A stretch of 64,000 nucleotides of DNA from Comamonadaceae bacterium PBBC1 (GCA_002256145.1 NKIP01000004.1:186001-250000), one strand, 5' to 3'. Positions 23,494 through 36,146 are shown, counted from the first letter of the stretch. Numbers and translations are program-made. Notes: a model not told the origin generated them from the letters alone.

Positions 23494-26082
23494 TCAAGGG
23501 GGAAGGTGGTGCCAATACCGGCGCGACTGGACCCGTTCGCAAACCAGTTGCTCCGGCCTGTCGCTGCGCCAGTGGGCTGCACCACAATGGGGACTGTCCA
23601 CCCATTGAATGTGCAAGTCCTTGTAACGGACCATCACCTCGGGCGCAGGGTGTCCAAATCGGTTGCGATAACCCGCTTGCACCATGGCCCATTGGGGCTG
23701 CAGGGCTTGCAAAAAAGCGGTGCTCGACGATGTCTTGCTGCCGTGGTGGGGCACCAACAACCAGTCCACGGGCTTCAGACCCTGGCGCACCAAATCCAGC
23801 TCTTGGGCCGCCTCGATGTCCCCGGCCAACAGGGCAGCCCCCCCTGCACCCTGAATGCGCAGCACACAGCTGACGGCGTTGGGGCGGATCTTGGACACGC
23901 TTGGGCCCTTGGCCACGCGGGACGCCGCCAAGGGATGAAGCACTTCAAAATGAACACCGTCCCAAACCCAAGACTGCCCCGCTTGACAAGGTGTCCAGTC
24001 AGGCCTGAGCGCGTGCAGGGGGTGTTCATCCTCCAGCGAAGTCCACAACTTGGCCTGCGCTTGCATGGCGAGCACGGCCGCAGCACCCCCCGTGTGGTCA
24101 CTGTCCCGGTGACTGAGCACCAGGGCATCGAGCTGTTCACCCATTTGGGCCAATAAAGGCACCAGCACCCGGTGGCCCGCATCGCTCTCGGCGGAATAAC
24201 GTGGCCCGGCGTCATACAACAAACTGTGCGTGGCCGTGCGAACCAAGACCGCGTTGCCTTGCCCGACATCGGCCGCCAAAAGATCAAACGCGCCTTGGGC
24301 AGGGCGTTGTGGAGACCACCCCATCACAGGCCAAAGCAAGGGCAAGCACAACATTTTCCAGGACCAAGGCAATTTGAGCACGAGTCCCGCTGCGCCCACC
24401 AAAGCCAACAGCGCCAAACCCCATGGCGGCTGGGCCACCGCGACACTGGCCAAGGGCCACGACGCCAACCATGCCAACACCTGAGCCATGGGCAACAAAG
24501 CCCAAGCGGCCAGGACCCAGGCCTCGGTCCAGACGACCCCCAGCATGGCCAAGGGCGTGACCACCAGGGTCACCCAAGGTATCGCCAGCAAATTGGCCAA
24601 CAAGCCCACCACCGACACCTGACCAAAAAAAAGCAAGGTCAGTGGGGCCAAAGCCAGCGTGACCGTGGCTTGTTCGCGGCACAAAGCCCACAAACGCTGA
24701 AGCACAAAAATTCCCCAAATGGGTAATTTTTGTGCACTCAAACGGTGCGAGACTACAGGATGCTCTGATTTGGTGCCTGGGCTCAGGCCCTGCGGTGCAG
24801 GTGAATGGAGAGGACCTTTTTGATCGGGCCCAGAAGCCATCAACACCCCCACCGCCACAAAACTCAACCAAAAACCCGGTTGCAACAAAGCCCAAGGGTC
24901 AAACGTCAAGACCACGGCCCCCGCCGTCCACCAAATCAGCGCACCCGACCATTGCCGGGCCAAGCTGTTGAGGCCAGCCACCACCAGCAGCATGAGCAAT
25001 GTGCGCTGGGCCGGCACCCCCCAACCACTGAACAAAGCGTAAAAAGCCGCCAAGGCCAAACCCACCACAGCCCCCACATGCACAGCAGGCCAGCGCAAAG
25101 GACCTGAAAACCCCCACAGAGCCGACTTGCGCCAGCACCCCGCGACCAAGCCAGAGGCGATCCAGGCAAACATGGTCACATGCAAGCCCGAGATGCTCAT
25201 CAGGTGCGAGACACCCGTGGCCCGAAACACATCCCAATCGCTGCGGTCAATCGCCGCCTGATCACCGGTGACCAGCGCAGCCACCACCCCTGCCCGCTTG
25301 GCGGCCTCGGCATCGCTGCCTGGGGGAGACAGATGGGTCAACAAGCGATCGCGCACCGCCTGACGCCAGCCCTCGATCGGGTGGGCCCAAGTGCTGGCCA
25401 AGCGCCGGGGAGCGGGGTCTTTGGCACGGGTTCGGACATAACCGGTGGCGCGGATGCCTTGTTCCCACAGCCACAGCTCGTAGTCAAAGCCTCGCGGGTT
25501 GAGGTGGCCGTGTGGCGCTTTCAAACGCACCCGAAAGCGCCAGCGCTCACCCGCTTTGACGGGCTCGGGCAGGGGCGACAGGTTCCAGCCACTGTCGTGC
25601 AGGCCCTCTTGGCCGTACCAGCCCAGATAAACCTGGGACGGCACTTGGGCATCCACCACCAGCGCATGGCTGGCACCTGTGGCCCCCGATCCGTCCACTT
25701 GCCAGGCTTGTTCAATCCGAAAACGAAAGCGCCACCCCAAGTCCTGGCGCTGCGGCATGGCCTGCACCACACCCACCACATCCAGATCCTGCCCCTCGAG
25801 CATCGGATCGATGGTGCTGACCCGCGTCCAAGCATGCAAGCCCGTCACGCCAAAGGCAGCCGCTGCCCACACCAAGGCCCAAGCCGCATGATGGACAGCC
25901 CACCCGGCTCTTTCATGGCCCAGCTTACGCCGCAGCCCCACAGCGCCAGCCATCACGGCACACAAGCCCCCCGCATAAGCCTGCCAAGGCCACAAGACCG
26001 CTTGCTGCAAGGCCAATGCCACCCCCATGCACCAAGCAGACAAGGCCCACCCCAAACTGCGGGCCCAGCCCATCGATGTCAT
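23494..26082 (-). CDS. comEC: DNA internalisation competence protein ComEC/Rec2
   Basis: 862 residues, an inner-membrane channel for transforming DNA. An N-terminal DUF4131 region (about 10-200) with an OB-like fold is followed by the Competence domain with many transmembrane helices (about 230-560, SHLMSISGLHVTMFAW). The C-terminal metallo-beta-lactamase-like domain (about 600-860) contains LLAADVGQGNAVLV, LSHRDSDHTGG and LLVPHHGSKTSSS. GGAG 8 nt before the ATG at 26082 favours it over an ATG at 26100. No other competence genes are in the window. It lies between the two halves of the ATP-grasp/alpha-E/transglutaminase region. Confidence 0.94.
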   Translation of the reverse strand: MTSMGWARSLGWALSAWCMGVALALQQAVLWPWQAYAGGLCAVMAGAVGLRRKLGHERAGWAVHHAAWALVWAAAAFGVTGLHAWTRVSTIDPMLEGQDLDVVGVVQAMPQRQDLGWRFRFRIEQAWQVDGSGATGASHALVVDAQVPSQVYLGWYGQEGLHDSGWNLSPLPEPVKAGERWRFRVRLKAPHGHLNPRGFDYELWLWEQGIRATGYVRTRAKDPAPRRLASTWAHPIEGWRQAVRDRLLTHLSPPGSDAEAAKRAGVVAALVTGDQAAIDRSDWDVFRATGVSHLMSISGLHVTMFAWIASGLVAGCWRKSALWGFSGPLRWPAVHVGAVVGLALAAFYALFSGWGVPAQRTLLMLLVVAGLNSLARQWSGALIWWTAGAVVLTFDPWALLQPGFWLSFVAVGVLMASGPDQKGPLHSPAPQGLSPGTKSEHPVVSHRLSAQKLPIWGIFVLQRLWALCREQATVTLALAPLTLLFFGQVSVVGLLANLLAIPWVTLVVTPLAMLGVVWTEAWVLAAWALLPMAQVLAWLASWPLASVAVAQPPWGLALLALVGAAGLVLKLPWSWKMLCLPLLWPVMGWSPQRPAQGAFDLLAADVGQGNAVLVRTATHSLLYDAGPRYSAESDAGHRVLVPLLAQMGEQLDALVLSHRDSDHTGGAAAVLAMQAQAKLWTSLEDEHPLHALRPDWTPCQAGQSWVWDGVHFEVLHPLAASRVAKGPSVSKIRPNAVSCVLRIQGAGGAALLAGDIEAAQELDLVRQGLKPVDWLLVPHHGSKTSSSTAFLQALQPQWAMVQAGYRNRFGHPAPEVMVRYKDLHIQWVDSPHCGAAHWRSDRPEQLVCERVQSRRYWHHLPP

Positions 26083-26417
26083 GACGCCCACTCCGCACAT
26101 GCCGCTGCTGAGCGTCTGGGCTCAGTTCTGGCTTGCCCTGGGTGCCGGGCGTTTTGAGGGGGTGCATGGCTGGGCCGTTCTGGCCCATGGCACCCCCTGC
26201 CCTGCTCGATCATCTGCTCCGTCTTACCGTCACGCTTCATGGCAGCCTCCCTGATTTGGCTGGTGTTTGTGCTTGGCTTGTGGCGCTCTTGTATTGGAAT
26301 GGCGTCTGCCCGGGTCTGCAGGGGCAGACAAAAGCCCATCCTGGCGCGTGTCTTGCTTGTTGTAACCGCCCAAGCTGCATTTGTCATGCGTGCAGCCCCT
26401 GTTGCGCCTTTAGAAAT
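26083..26417. other. Divergent intergenic region (comEC / transglutaminase)
   Basis: 335 bp between divergent genes. Open frames cross it on both strands (one continuous with the transglutaminase frame), but their translations are Cys/Pro/Leu-rich without family similarity. No clear terminator or sharp promoter was found. Confidence 0.6.
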
Positions 26418-29400
26418 ATGTCGATACACGTTGCCCTGCACCACGTCACCCACTACACCTACGACCGCCCCGTGCAGCTCGGCCCGCAAGTCATCCGCCT
26501 GCGTCCCGCCCCGCACAGCCGCAGCCGCATCCTGAGCTACAGCCTCAAAGTCGAGCCCGAGGAACACTTCATCAACTGGCAACAAGACGCCTTTGCCAAT
26601 TACCAGGCCCGTCTGGTTTTCCCCCAAAAAACCACCTCGTTCAAAGTCACGGTGGATGTGGTCACCGAAATGGCCGTGTTCAACCCCTTCGACTTTTTTC
26701 TGGAACCCACAGCCGAAAAAGTGCCGTTCAAATACACGGACACCGTGCGAGAAGAGCTGCAGTCCTACTTGGTCAAGGAACACAAAACGCCCCTGTTCAA
26801 GAAATACCTGGCCAGCATGGACCGCAAGCGCCAGCGCACCATCGACTTTTTGGTGCAAATCAACCAGCGTCTGCACCAGGACATTCGCTACACCATCCGC
26901 ATGGAGCCAGGGGTGCAGACGGCCGAAGAAACACTCACGCTCAAAAGCGGGTCTTGCCGGGACTCGGCTTGGCTCTTGGTGCAGCTGTTCCGTCACATGA
27001 ACATCGCGGCCCGTTTTGTCTCGGGCTATTTGATCCAACTGGCCCCGGATGTGAAATCGCTCGACGGCCCCAGCGGCACCGAAGTCGATTTCACCGACCT
27101 GCACGCCTGGTGCGAGGTGTATTTGCCCGGTGCAGGCTGGGTGGGGCTGGACCCCACTTCGGGTCTGCTGGCCGGTGAAGGCCACATTCCACTGGCCTGC
27201 ACACCGCAACCCTCGGCCGCCGCGCCCATCGAGGGCCTGATGGACAAGGCCGAGGTGACGTTTCACCATGACATGAGCGTCACCCGCATTCACGAGTCCC
27301 CCCGCGTGACCAAACCCTACACCGAAGAACAATGGGACGCCGTGCTGCACTTGGGTGAGCAAGTGGACGCGCAATTGGTGGCCCAAGACGTGCGTCTGAC
27401 CATGGGCGGTGAGCCCACTTTTGTGGCCACCCAAGACCGCGATGCGGCAGAGTGGAACACCGACGCCCTGGGCCCCACCAAACGGGGACTGGCCACCGAG
27501 TTGGTGCACAAACTGCGCCAGCAATACGGCCAAGGCGGTTTTTTGCACTTTGGTCAGGGCAAGTGGTACCCGGGCGAACAATTGCCACGCTGGGCTCTGA
27601 GCATTTACTGGCGCGCAGACGGCACGCCCTGCTGGCAAGACCCCGCGGTCTTTGCCGATGAACGCGAACCCAGCACCTACACCAGCGCCGATGCCCAGCG
27701 CTTCATGCAGGCCCTCACGTCACACCTGGGTTTACCGGACGACACCGTGCTGCCCGGCTACGAAGACACCTGGTACTACCTGTGGCGCGAGCGCAGATTG
27801 CCGGTGAACGTGGACCCGTTTGATGCGCGGCTGGACGACGAAATGGAGCGCAACCGCCTGCGCCGAATTTTCAGCCAAGGGCTGGACCAGGCCGTGGGCT
27901 ATGTGCTGCCGCTGCAGCCCGTGGAGGTGCCCGAAGGCGCCCCGCTGCCCGCAGGCAGTGTTTCGCCATGGCAAACCGGCAACTGGTTTGTCCGCGAAGA
28001 GCGCCTGTATTTGATGCCCGGCGACTCCCCCATGGGCTGGCGCTTGCCGCTGGACTCGCTGCCTTGGGCCGCGCCCACCGAGCGCTGGCACATGATCGAG
28101 CAAGACCCCTTTGCACCCAGAATGCCACTGCCCACCAGCACCCCCCTGAGCTTGCAATCGCGCAACCACACCGCTCCAACGGTCCGCACCGCGCCTGAAA
28201 AATTCAAGTCTGACCCCTCGGTGGTGCGCACCGCCCTGTGCGTGGAAGTGCGCGACCCCAACCGTGCCAACGGCCCCAAGCTTGAAGCCGAGGCCATGGC
28301 CAAAGGCGAAAAATCCGGCGTGCTGTACGTCTTCATGCCGCCTCTGGCGCGTCTGGAAGACTACCTGGCGCTGGTCGGCGCGGTGGAAGCCACAGCGCTG
28401 AAGCTGGGCATGAAAATCGTCCTGGAAGGCTACCCGCCCCCACGCGACCCGCGCCTGAAACTGCTGCAGGTCACGCCCGATCCCGGCGTGATCGAAGTCA
28501 ACATCCACCCGGCCCACAACTGGACCGAACTGGTCGAGCACACCGAGTTCTTGTACCAAGCCGCCTTTGAAACCCGCCTGTCGGCCGAAAAATTCATGAC
28601 CGATGGCCGCCACACTGGCACGGGCGGGGGTAACCACATGGTGATGGGCGGGGCCACACCATCAGACAGCCCGTTTTTGCGCCGCCCCGAACTGCTGGCC
28701 AGCCTGATCCTTTACTGGCACAACCACCCGAGCCTGAGCTATTTGTTCAGCGGCATGTTCATCGGACCCACCAGCCAAGCCCCGCGTGTGGACGAAGCGC
28801 GCAACGACCAGGTCTATGAGCTGGAGATTGCGCTGCGCGAGATCACGCGCAACCGAAAAAAATACGGCACCGACATGGCCCCTTGGGTGGTGGACCGGAC
28901 CTTGCGCAACATCTTGGTGGACGTGACCGGCAACACCCACCGCAGCGAGTTTTGCATCGACAAGATGTACTCGCCCGACAGCAGCACCGGGCGCTTGGGC
29001 CTGCTGGAATTGCGTGCCTTCGAAATGCCACCCCACGCCCGCATGAGCATTGTTCAGCAATTGCTGCTCAGAGCGCTGGTGGCCCGCTTCTGGGACAAAC
29101 CGTATTTGGCCCCCGTGAGCCGCTGGGGCACCGAGCTGCACGACCGCTTCATGCTGCCGCACTGGATCCACAAAGACTTTGACGACGTGCTGACCGAATT
29201 GGGCGACGCCGGTTTTCACTTCGACCCCACCTGGTTTGCACCGCATTTTGAATTTCGCTTCCCCTTGGTGGGCCAAATCCAGGTGGACGGCACGGTCGTC
29301 ACCCTGCGCAATGCGCTGGAGCCTTGGCACGTCATGGGCGAAGAAAGCAGCGCGGGCGGAACGGCCCGCTATGTGGATTCATCGCTCGAACGCATCGAGG

Positions 29401-29819
29401 TGCATGTCAGCGGCATGAACCCCGCACGCCACACCCTCACCGTCAACGGCAAACCTTTGCCCCTGCAAGCCACAGGCGTGGTCGGCGAGTACGTCGCCAG
29501 CGTGCGCTACAAAGCTTGGAATCCCCCTTCGTCATTGCACCCCAGCATCGGCATGCACGCCCCGCTGACAGTGGACTTGGTGGACACCTGGATGAAGCGC
29601 TCGCTGGGAGGCTGCCAGTACCATGTGGTGCACCCGGGCGGACGCAGTTACGACACGTTTCCGGTCAACGCCTATGAGGCCGAAAGCCGACGCATGGCCC
29701 GCTTCTTCCGCATGGGGCACACGCCCGGAACCATGAAGCACCTGCCCACGCTGGTGCCCAACGCCTCGCTGCACGCCAGTGCAGAGTTTCCCTACACCCT
29801 GGATTTGCGAAGGGTGTGA
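26418..29819 (+). CDS. Transglutaminase-like protein fused to DUF2126
   Basis: 1133 residues. The bacterial transglutaminase N-terminal domain is at about 1-85 (MSIHVALHHVTHYTYDRPVQ). The transglutaminase core has Cys180 (KSGSCRDSAWLL), His229 (DLHAWCEVYLPG) and Asp245 (GLDPTSG). From about residue 310 the DUF2126 region begins (RLTMGGEPTFVATQDRD) and runs almost to the end (TGTGGGNHMVMGGATPSDSP, HRSEFCIDKMYSPDS). Genes of this type sit beside ATP-grasp and alpha-E genes. The core is probably a peptidase or amidase rather than a cross-linking enzyme. The ATG at 26418 gives the family N-terminus; its ribosome-binding site is weak. An ATP-grasp gene follows after 61 bp. Confidence 0.92.
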   Translation: MSIHVALHHVTHYTYDRPVQLGPQVIRLRPAPHSRSRILSYSLKVEPEEHFINWQQDAFANYQARLVFPQKTTSFKVTVDVVTEMAVFNPFDFFLEPTAEKVPFKYTDTVREELQSYLVKEHKTPLFKKYLASMDRKRQRTIDFLVQINQRLHQDIRYTIRMEPGVQTAEETLTLKSGSCRDSAWLLVQLFRHMNIAARFVSGYLIQLAPDVKSLDGPSGTEVDFTDLHAWCEVYLPGAGWVGLDPTSGLLAGEGHIPLACTPQPSAAAPIEGLMDKAEVTFHHDMSVTRIHESPRVTKPYTEEQWDAVLHLGEQVDAQLVAQDVRLTMGGEPTFVATQDRDAAEWNTDALGPTKRGLATELVHKLRQQYGQGGFLHFGQGKWYPGEQLPRWALSIYWRADGTPCWQDPAVFADEREPSTYTSADAQRFMQALTSHLGLPDDTVLPGYEDTWYYLWRERRLPVNVDPFDARLDDEMERNRLRRIFSQGLDQAVGYVLPLQPVEVPEGAPLPAGSVSPWQTGNWFVREERLYLMPGDSPMGWRLPLDSLPWAAPTERWHMIEQDPFAPRMPLPTSTPLSLQSRNHTAPTVRTAPEKFKSDPSVVRTALCVEVRDPNRANGPKLEAEAMAKGEKSGVLYVFMPPLARLEDYLALVGAVEATALKLGMKIVLEGYPPPRDPRLKLLQVTPDPGVIEVNIHPAHNWTELVEHTEFLYQAAFETRLSAEKFMTDGRHTGTGGGNHMVMGGATPSDSPFLRRPELLASLILYWHNHPSLSYLFSGMFIGPTSQAPRVDEARNDQVYELEIALREITRNRKKYGTDMAPWVVDRTLRNILVDVTGNTHRSEFCIDKMYSPDSSTGRLGLLELRAFEMPPHARMSIVQQLLLRALVARFWDKPYLAPVSRWGTELHDRFMLPHWIHKDFDDVLTELGDAGFHFDPTWFAPHFEFRFPLVGQIQVDGTVVTLRNALEPWHVMGEESSAGGTARYVDSSLERIEVHVSGMNPARHTLTVNGKPLPLQATGVVGEYVASVRYKAWNPPSSLHPSIGMHAPLTVDLVDTWMKRSLGGCQYHVVHPGGRSYDTFPVNAYEAESRRMARFFRMGHTPGTMKHLPTLVPNASLHASAEFPYTLDLRRV

Positions 29820-29880
29820 AACACACACTGGGTAATGATGCTTGGAACTCACGCCTGAATGGCGGAGTTTGCAAGCGACA

Positions 29881-32709
<2,829 letters not shown>

Positions 32710-32723
32710 ACCCCGAACCCCGC

Positions 32724-33623
32724 ATGCACCTGTCCATCACGCACGACACCCGATACCGCTACAGCCCCCCCGTTCAAACGGCGCAGCATGTGGCGCACTT
32801 GCAGCCGGCCCATACCCCGTGCCAAAAAGTCGTGAGCCATGTCATGTGGATCGAACCCCAGGCCACCGTGGTGCACAACATCGATGCCTTTTTGAACCAC
32901 CGTGCCTACTGGGCATTGACCCATCCACACGATGGCCTGACGGTTCGGGCACACAGCGAAATCATCACCAAGCCACTGCCCCCGGGCAGCAGCAAGCAAA
33001 GCTGGGAGTCGGTCCGTGAGCACTTTCGCTACCGTGGCGGGCATGCCGGTGATGTGCACAGCGGCTACGTTTTCGGCTCTCACCATGCCCCCGTGAACGA
33101 AGCCTTTGTGGCCTATGCCCAAAGCAGCTTCCCCCCTGGCCGCCCACTTCAGCAAGCCGCGCAAGAACTCACAGCCCGCATGCACCGCGATTTCCATTAC
33201 GAAACGGCCAGCACCGACATCAACACCCCGGCGCTGGAGGCGCTGCAAAACAAACGGGGGGTTTGCCAGGACTTTGCCCACATCCTGGTGGCCTGTCTGC
33301 GCTCGCTGGGCTTGCCCGCCCGCTACGTGAGCGGCTACCTGCTCACCCAGCCGCCGCCGGGCCAGCCCCGCCTGGTGGGCAGCGACGCCTCGCACGCCTG
33401 GGCCTCGGTGTATGTGCCCGAGCTGGCCAGCCACGCCAGTCAAGGCTGGCTGGACCTGGACCCCACCAACGACCGCTGTGGCTTGGCGAGTCCGGGCGAA
33501 GACTACGTGCGCCTGGCCGTGGGCCGCGATTTTGCCGATGTCTCGCCCCTGCGCGGCGTGCTGCAAGGCGGCGGCTCGCACACCCTCGAGGTCGCCGTCA
33601 CGGTGGCACCTCTGGACGTTTGA
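32724..33623 (+). CDS. Transglutaminase family protein
   Basis: 299 residues. The N-terminal domain (MHLSITHDTRYRYSPPVQTA) is followed by the transglutaminase/protease-like core with Cys181 (KRGVCQDFAHI), His224 (DASHAWASVYV) and Asp246 (DLDPTND). It lacks the DUF2126 extension of its relative at 26418-29819. It starts 14 bp after the ATP-grasp/alpha-E fusion gene, so the three genes probably form one operon. Confidence 0.92.
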   Translation: MHLSITHDTRYRYSPPVQTAQHVAHLQPAHTPCQKVVSHVMWIEPQATVVHNIDAFLNHRAYWALTHPHDGLTVRAHSEIITKPLPPGSSKQSWESVREHFRYRGGHAGDVHSGYVFGSHHAPVNEAFVAYAQSSFPPGRPLQQAAQELTARMHRDFHYETASTDINTPALEALQNKRGVCQDFAHILVACLRSLGLPARYVSGYLLTQPPPGQPRLVGSDASHAWASVYVPELASHASQGWLDLDPTNDRCGLASPGEDYVRLAVGRDFADVSPLRGVLQGGGSHTLEVAVTVAPLDV

Positions 33624-33735
33624 TCTGAGTGTGTCAAATCGGCGGCCATCCACCCGCCCCTTCAGCGACAATCTCCCTTTTGCCACTCCTGCACAGGCGG
33701 GAGTCCCTCTTCAACCCGCGACCGAGATCACCACC

Positions 33736-34194
33736 ATGAGCGTTTACGACACCCTGAAATCCCTGAACATCGAATTGCCCCCCGTGGCCGTCCCCGCTGC
33801 GGCCTATGTGCCCTTTGTGCAGACCGGCAACCTGGTTTTCCTGTCCGGCCACATTGCCAAGAAAGACGGCAAAGCCTGGGTCGGCCAGCATGGCAAAAAC
33901 ATCAGCACCGCTGAAGGCCAACAAGCCGCCCGCGCTGTGGCCATTGACCTGATGGGCACCCTGCACGCGGCCGTGGGCGATCTGAACAAGGTCAAGCGCA
34001 TCGTCAAAGTAATGAGCCTGGTCAACTCCACAGGTGACTTCACCGAGCAACACCTGGTCACCAACGGCTGCAGCGAATTGCTCGGCCAGGTCTTTGGCCC
34101 CCAGGTCGGTGCGCATGCCCGCAGCGCCTTTGGTGTGGCGCAAATCCCCATGGGCGCTTGCGTCGAGATCGAACTGATCGCCGAAATCGGCTGA
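33736..34194 (+). CDS. RidA family protein
   Basis: 152 residues of the RidA/YjgF/UK114 fold. Classical RidA deaminates reactive enamine/imine intermediates. Seen: PFVQTGNLVFLSGHIAKKDG, AARAVAIDLMGTLHAAVGDL, VKVMSLVNSTGDFTEQHLV, and the C-terminal RSAFGVAQIPMGACVEIELIAEI with Arg and acidic residues. The insert and length resemble the longer RidA subgroup with unknown substrate. Confidence 0.9.
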   Translation: MSVYDTLKSLNIELPPVAVPAAAYVPFVQTGNLVFLSGHIAKKDGKAWVGQHGKNISTAEGQQAARAVAIDLMGTLHAAVGDLNKVKRIVKVMSLVNSTGDFTEQHLVTNGCSELLGQVFGPQVGAHARSAFGVAQIPMGACVEIELIAEIG

Positions 34195-34203
34195 TCTGCG
34201 GCC

Positions 34204-34470
34204 ATGCCCATTGAGCTGAGCAAAGAGGACCGCGCTCAGGCGATTGCCAGCATTGAGCGCTACTTTGAGGCTAACTTCGAGCAAAAAATCGGCAACATTT
34301 CTGCCGGTGCCCTGCTTGGTTTTGTCCTCGAAGAAATCGGCCCCAGCATCTACAACCGCGCCGTGAGCGATGCCAAAGAGCGCATGCTCATGCGCGTGGA
34401 AGACTTGGAATACGAAGTCCGTGCGGACGAATTCCAGTACTGGCAAAAGTTCAACAAACGCAAACCATGA
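34204..34470 (+). CDS. DUF2164 family protein
   Basis: 88 residues starting MPIELSKEDRAQAIASIERY. The family pattern includes the NISAGALLGFVLEEIGPSIYN segment. The protein is small and probably cytosolic, with unknown function. It starts 9 bp after the RidA gene, and its stop overlaps the next start (ATGA), so RidA, DUF2164 and the following lipoprotein look co-expressed. Confidence 0.85.
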   Translation: MPIELSKEDRAQAIASIERYFEANFEQKIGNISAGALLGFVLEEIGPSIYNRAVSDAKERMLMRVEDLEYEVRADEFQYWQKFNKRKP

Positions 34471-34667
34471 ACAAGGCCCTCATCGCGCTGACCCTGCTGG
34501 GGGGCCTGTCAGGTTGCGGCCTGATTTCAACGCAAGGCGTGTACGACGAAATCCGTGCCCAGGAAAGGGCCAAGGCCGTGGGCAGCGGCACCGCCCCGGG
34601 AACCCCGCTGCCGTCCTACGATCAATACCAAAAAGAGCGCTCAGTGCTTTCGCCCGAACCCCGTTGA
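34467..34667 (+). CDS. Small lipoprotein of unknown function
   Basis: 66 residues. The signal peptide MNKALIALTLLGGLSGC ends in a lipobox Cys. The short mature part (about 50 residues) is charged and has no known domain (YDEIRAQERAKAV, YDQYQKERS). Its ATG overlaps the DUF2164 stop as ATGA, indicating translational coupling. Confidence 0.75.
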   Translation: MNKALIALTLLGGLSGCGLISTQGVYDEIRAQERAKAVGSGTAPGTPLPSYDQYQKERSVLSPEPR

Positions 34668-34674
34668 ACACCGC

Positions 34675-35253
34675 ATGCACACTGTTGAACTGAAACACGC
34701 TTACCGTTTGCTCAACCACGGCCCCACGGTGCTGGTGGGCAGCCAGCATGCGGGCCAAAGCAATGTGATGGCCGCCGCCTGGGCCATGCCCTTGGACTTT
34801 GACACCCCCAAGATCGCGGTGGTCATCGACAAAGCCACACTCACCCGCGAGCTGATCGACGCCTCTGGTGTGCTCAGCATCAACGTGCCCTGTGTGGCCA
34901 TGAGAGACCAGGTCATGGCCGCTGGGGGTTTGAGTGGCAAGACTGTCCCCGACAAGCTGGCCCGTTGCCAGATCAGCACTCAGCCCGCCCCGCACACCGG
35001 TGTGCCGCTGGTCGATGGATGCACCGCCCAGCTGGAATGCCGCGTGCTGCCCGCCACTGCCCATGTCGCGGGACCACACGATTTGATTTTGGCCGAGGTG
35101 ATCGGGGCCTGGGCCGACGAACGTGTGTTCAGCCAAGGCCGCTGGCACTTTGAAAACGCCCCACCCGAATTGCGCAGCCTGCACCATGTGGCGGGCGGCC
35201 ACTTTTATGCCATTGGCGAGGCGGTCCAGGCTTTGCCTGTGACCAGCGCTTGA
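34675..35253 (+). CDS. Flavin reductase-like protein (FMN-binding split barrel)
   Basis: 192 residues. The split-barrel pattern of flavin reductase-like proteins is visible: PTVLVGSQHAGQSNVMAAAW, DFDTPKIAVVIDKATLTRELI, SINVPCVAM, and HDLILAEVIGAWAD. It probably binds FMN. It may be an NAD(P)H:flavin oxidoreductase or a stand-alone FMN protein; the partner is unknown. It begins 7 bp after the small lipoprotein gene. Confidence 0.85.
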   Translation: MHTVELKHAYRLLNHGPTVLVGSQHAGQSNVMAAAWAMPLDFDTPKIAVVIDKATLTRELIDASGVLSINVPCVAMRDQVMAAGGLSGKTVPDKLARCQISTQPAPHTGVPLVDGCTAQLECRVLPATAHVAGPHDLILAEVIGAWADERVFSQGRWHFENAPPELRSLHHVAGGHFYAIGEAVQALPVTSA

Positions 35254-35294
35254 ACTTCTAAACCCAAAACCTTCAACAACGAACGGAGACTTTC

Positions 35295-35810
35295 ATGTCC
35301 ATTTCCATGTCCAGCGCCAGCCTGCCCGTGTGCACCCGCATGCTCACCAACCTGAGCCACATCCTGGCCAAGGCCGAGCAATTCGTCGAGACCAAAAAGA
35401 TCGACCCCACGGCGCTCACCACCTACCGCCTGGCCCCCGACATGTTTCCCTTCACCCGCCAGGTCTTGATTGCCTGCGACGCCGCCAAAAACGGCGTGGC
35501 ACGCCTGTCAGGCATCGACGCGCCCAAGTTTGACGACACCGAAACCACCTTGGCCCAACTGCAAGAGCGCATCCACAAAACCGTGGCCTTCATCGCCACT
35601 GTGCCCGCAGCGGCCTTGGACGGCACCGAAGACAAAGAGATCACCTTCCCCGCAGGTCCGGGCAAAACCCGCACCCTCAAAGGCCAAGACTACCTGACCA
35701 GCTGGATGCTGCCCAACCTGTACTTCCACATCACTACGGCGTACACCATCCTGCGCCACAACGGCGTGGAAGTGGGCAAGATCGATTACCTGCTGGGTGC
35801 GCAGGGCTAA
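35295..35810 (+). CDS. DUF1993 family protein
   Basis: 171 residues, helical, starting MSISMSSASLPVCTRMLTNL. Typical DUF1993 segments are present (FPFTRQVLIACDAAKNGVARL, FPAGPGKTRTLKGQDYL, LPNLYFHITTAYTILRHNGV). The fold is related to the DinB/YfiT four-helix group; no activity is known. CGGAGA about 8 nt before the ATG supports the start. Confidence 0.88.
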   Translation: MSISMSSASLPVCTRMLTNLSHILAKAEQFVETKKIDPTALTTYRLAPDMFPFTRQVLIACDAAKNGVARLSGIDAPKFDDTETTLAQLQERIHKTVAFIATVPAAALDGTEDKEITFPAGPGKTRTLKGQDYLTSWMLPNLYFHITTAYTILRHNGVEVGKIDYLLGAQG

Positions 35811-35957
35811 TGGCCGCCTTGGCGAGGGTGATTTTTAAACATCCCCTTGCCAACGGTTCATTTCGGCACGCTCATCCTAAAGCCCTACAAGTTCAGGGAT
35901 TAAATTGAAGGGGCATTTTGCAAATCTACACGCTTCCTTTCTAATCAAATCATCGTT
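35811..35957. other. Intergenic region before the riboswitch
   Basis: 147 bp without a gene. An imperfect hairpin at 35818-35855 (GGCGAGGGTG / CATCCCCTTGCC with a T-run in the loop) could be a weak terminator for the DUF1993 gene. The AT-rich stretch at 35930-35957 should hold the promoter of the riboswitch transcript. Confidence 0.5.
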
Positions 35958-36092
35958 GGGGAGTAGCTCAATTTCTTTGTGTCAGTTAAGCCGTTTGGCA
36001 CACGAAGAAATCAACAAATCGTCATGACGGGGACATTGACCCCCGGTTTGTTGGGCATATAACTGATTCATAACAAGCAAAGCAAGACCTTC
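35958..36092 (+). ncRNA. yybP-ykoY manganese riboswitch
   Basis: The element begins with GGGGAGTAG at 35958-35966 and ends with CAAGACCTT at 36083-36091, the two most conserved blocks of the yybP-ykoY class. An internal GC stem (CGGGGACATTGACCCCCGG) lies between them. It precedes a TerC-family gene, a known partner of this Mn2+-sensing class. The switch can be read from the sequence: AAGACCTT (36084-36091), the 3' strand of the aptamer, is perfectly complementary to AAGGTCTT (36147-36154), which contains the Shine-Dalgarno sequence. Without metal this pairing would hide the ribosome site; metal binding would hold the 3' strand in P1 and free it. Confidence 0.88.
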
Positions 36093-36146
36093 GATCTATC
36101 GCGCCACCTGTGCAACTCGCACCGGTGGCAGTTTCGGATCGTCGTT

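Noticed and set aside
26079..27638. 519-residue minus-strand frame opposite the transglutaminase-DUF2126 gene
   Set aside because: Shadow of a GC-rich gene; no recognisable motif, and it overlaps catalytic codons of the sense protein.
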